From an uncultured Phaeodactylibacter sp. (lineage in GTDB: Bacteria > Bacteroidota > Bacteroidia > Chitinophagales > Saprospiraceae), in the NCBI GenBank assembly GCA_913062745.1, contig CAJXXJ010000214.1:1-6791 (forward strand): a stretch of DNA of 6,791 nucleotides, read 5' to 3'. Under the pieces are notes generated by a model. It was not told the DNA's origin. It searched no databases and was given only the letters and a program-made list of their open reading frames with translations. Every line of letters starts with the position of its first letter. Position 1 is the first letter of the stretch. Below are positions 6,083 through 6,791 of the stretch, piece after piece. The translations under genes and the position numbers were made by a program.

Positions 6083-6791
6083 ATGACAAAGCGCATACTG
6101 ATTTTTGGCGGGGGAGATACACATCAGCCCCTCATCAAAGCCTGTAAAGAGCTGGGCTACTACGTAGTGATTACAGATCCGCTGCCGCGGCCCCTGTATG
6201 CCCACCTGGCGGATAAGCTGGCTGTACTTGACCCCAACGATTACGAAGGGCACCGGCAGCTCGTAGCGGAAGAGAAGATCGACGGTTTGGCAACCTGCGG
6301 GATGGAAACGCCGCTGCCGCTCATGGCAAAACTGGCCGAAGAGTTTGGCCTGGAGTTTCCGAGCCCGCAGGTCATCCGGCAGGTCCGCAATAAATTTCTG
6401 ATGAAGCAACAGTTTCTGCAGCATGGGGTGCCCTGTGCCCGGGGCGTGCTGATCACCGGGCTTCAACAGCTGCAGGAAATGGACTTCAGCAGCTGGGATT
6501 TTCCGCTCATTCTGAAGCCGGTGGATGCTTACTCCAGCCGGGGCGTATTTCTGGTAGAGAACGAGCGCGAAATTATGGAATACTATCCGCAGACTAAAGC
6601 ATTCGCTTCCGATGGCTCCGTCATCGTGGAAGAATACCTGGAAGGCCCGCAGATTGGTGCCGAAAGCATTACCTGGCGCGGTAAGACGCACGTGGTGCAG
6701 ACCACCGGGTACATCAATACGCCCTACCCGTACTGTGTGGAAATAGAGCTGTATCAGCCGGCGGACTTCCCGGTTGAAACCATCGAACGGG
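6083..6791 (+). CDS. ATP-grasp ligase, second paralogue (3' end outside window)
   Basis: The frame opens at ATG 6083, 15 nt after the flippase stop behind an A-rich leader, and runs off the window after 236 codons with no stop. It is a paralogue of the ligase at 3345-4571. ILIFGGG starts the pre-ATP-grasp domain, FPLILKPVDAYSSRGVF (140-156) matches its paralogue at 14 of 17 positions and carries the ATP-binding Lys145, and VIVEEYLEGPQ (180-190) gives the adenine-contacting strand. ESITWRGKTHVVQTT (194-208) matches at 12 of 15. Two differences stand out: GPQ replaces the usual GPE, and the EMGH loop of the first copy reads EIELYQP. These suggest a different acyl donor or acceptor. The Mg-binding C-terminal part lies beyond the window, so activity cannot be judged. 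An open antisense frame at 6074-6691 is a shadow of this gene. Confidence 0.83.
   Translation, partial: MTKRILIFGGGDTHQPLIKACKELGYYVVITDPLPRPLYAHLADKLAVLDPNDYEGHRQLVAEEKIDGLATCGMETPLPLMAKLAEEFGLEFPSPQVIRQVRNKFLMKQQFLQHGVPCARGVLITGLQQLQEMDFSSWDFPLILKPVDAYSSRGVFLVENEREIMEYYPQTKAFASDGSVIVEEYLEGPQIGAESITWRGKTHVVQTTGYINTPYPYCVEIELYQPADFPVETIER

Noticed and set aside
3768..6513. Shared 14-mer TTTCCGCTCATTCT at 3768-3781 and 6500-6513 as a recombination repeat
   Set aside because: It encodes the same FPLIL motif in the two ATP-grasp paralogues; protein homology explains it.
6074..6691. Antisense open frame at the right end
   Set aside because: The + strand frame from 6083 is open to the window edge and matches the ATP-grasp paralogue, so the antisense frame is a shadow.

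Overview
The window is part of a surface- or exopolysaccharide (EPS/capsule/O-antigen type) gene cluster from a bacterium, most likely of the phylum Bacteroidota and possibly a Saprospiraceae-like lineage. The phylum call is inference. It rests on the Wzc-type kinase with a Gly/Tyr-rich tail, the lack of Shine-Dalgarno motifs before most starts, and the A/T-rich, G-poor spacers between genes. The DNA looks moderately GC-rich by eye (not counted). No RNA gene, insertion sequence, CRISPR array or terminator hairpin was seen.

Layout: all seven genes are on the + strand and tightly packed, as in one operon. They are: (1) the C-terminal end of a Wzc-like bacterial tyrosine kinase/chain-length regulator, cut by the left edge; (2) an RmlC-like cupin sugar epimerase; (3) an extended SDR NDP-sugar epimerase/reductase; (4) a PLP-dependent DegT/WecE-type NDP-sugar aminotransferase; (5) an ATP-grasp ligase; (6) a Wzx/PST-type lipid-linked oligosaccharide flippase; (7) a second, paralogous ATP-grasp ligase, cut by the right edge. 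Gaps are 36, 36 and 24 nt, then a 4-nt ATGA overlap, then 8 and 15 nt. There is no gene-free stretch over 300 nt.

How they may work together: the epimerase, SDR and aminotransferase look like a module that makes a deoxyamino sugar nucleotide. One or both ATP-grasp enzymes could then acylate the amine, for example with an amino acid or other carboxylic acid, through an amide bond. The flippase would move the lipid-linked repeat unit across the inner membrane, and the Wzc-like protein would control polymer length and export. No glycosyltransferase, polymerase, 4,6-dehydratase or nucleotidyltransferase lies in the window, so the pathway is incomplete here and the sugar cannot be named. The most unusual points are the two divergent ATP-grasp paralogues bracketing the flippase and the RmlC-like protein, which lacks residues expected in a true 3,5-epimerase.
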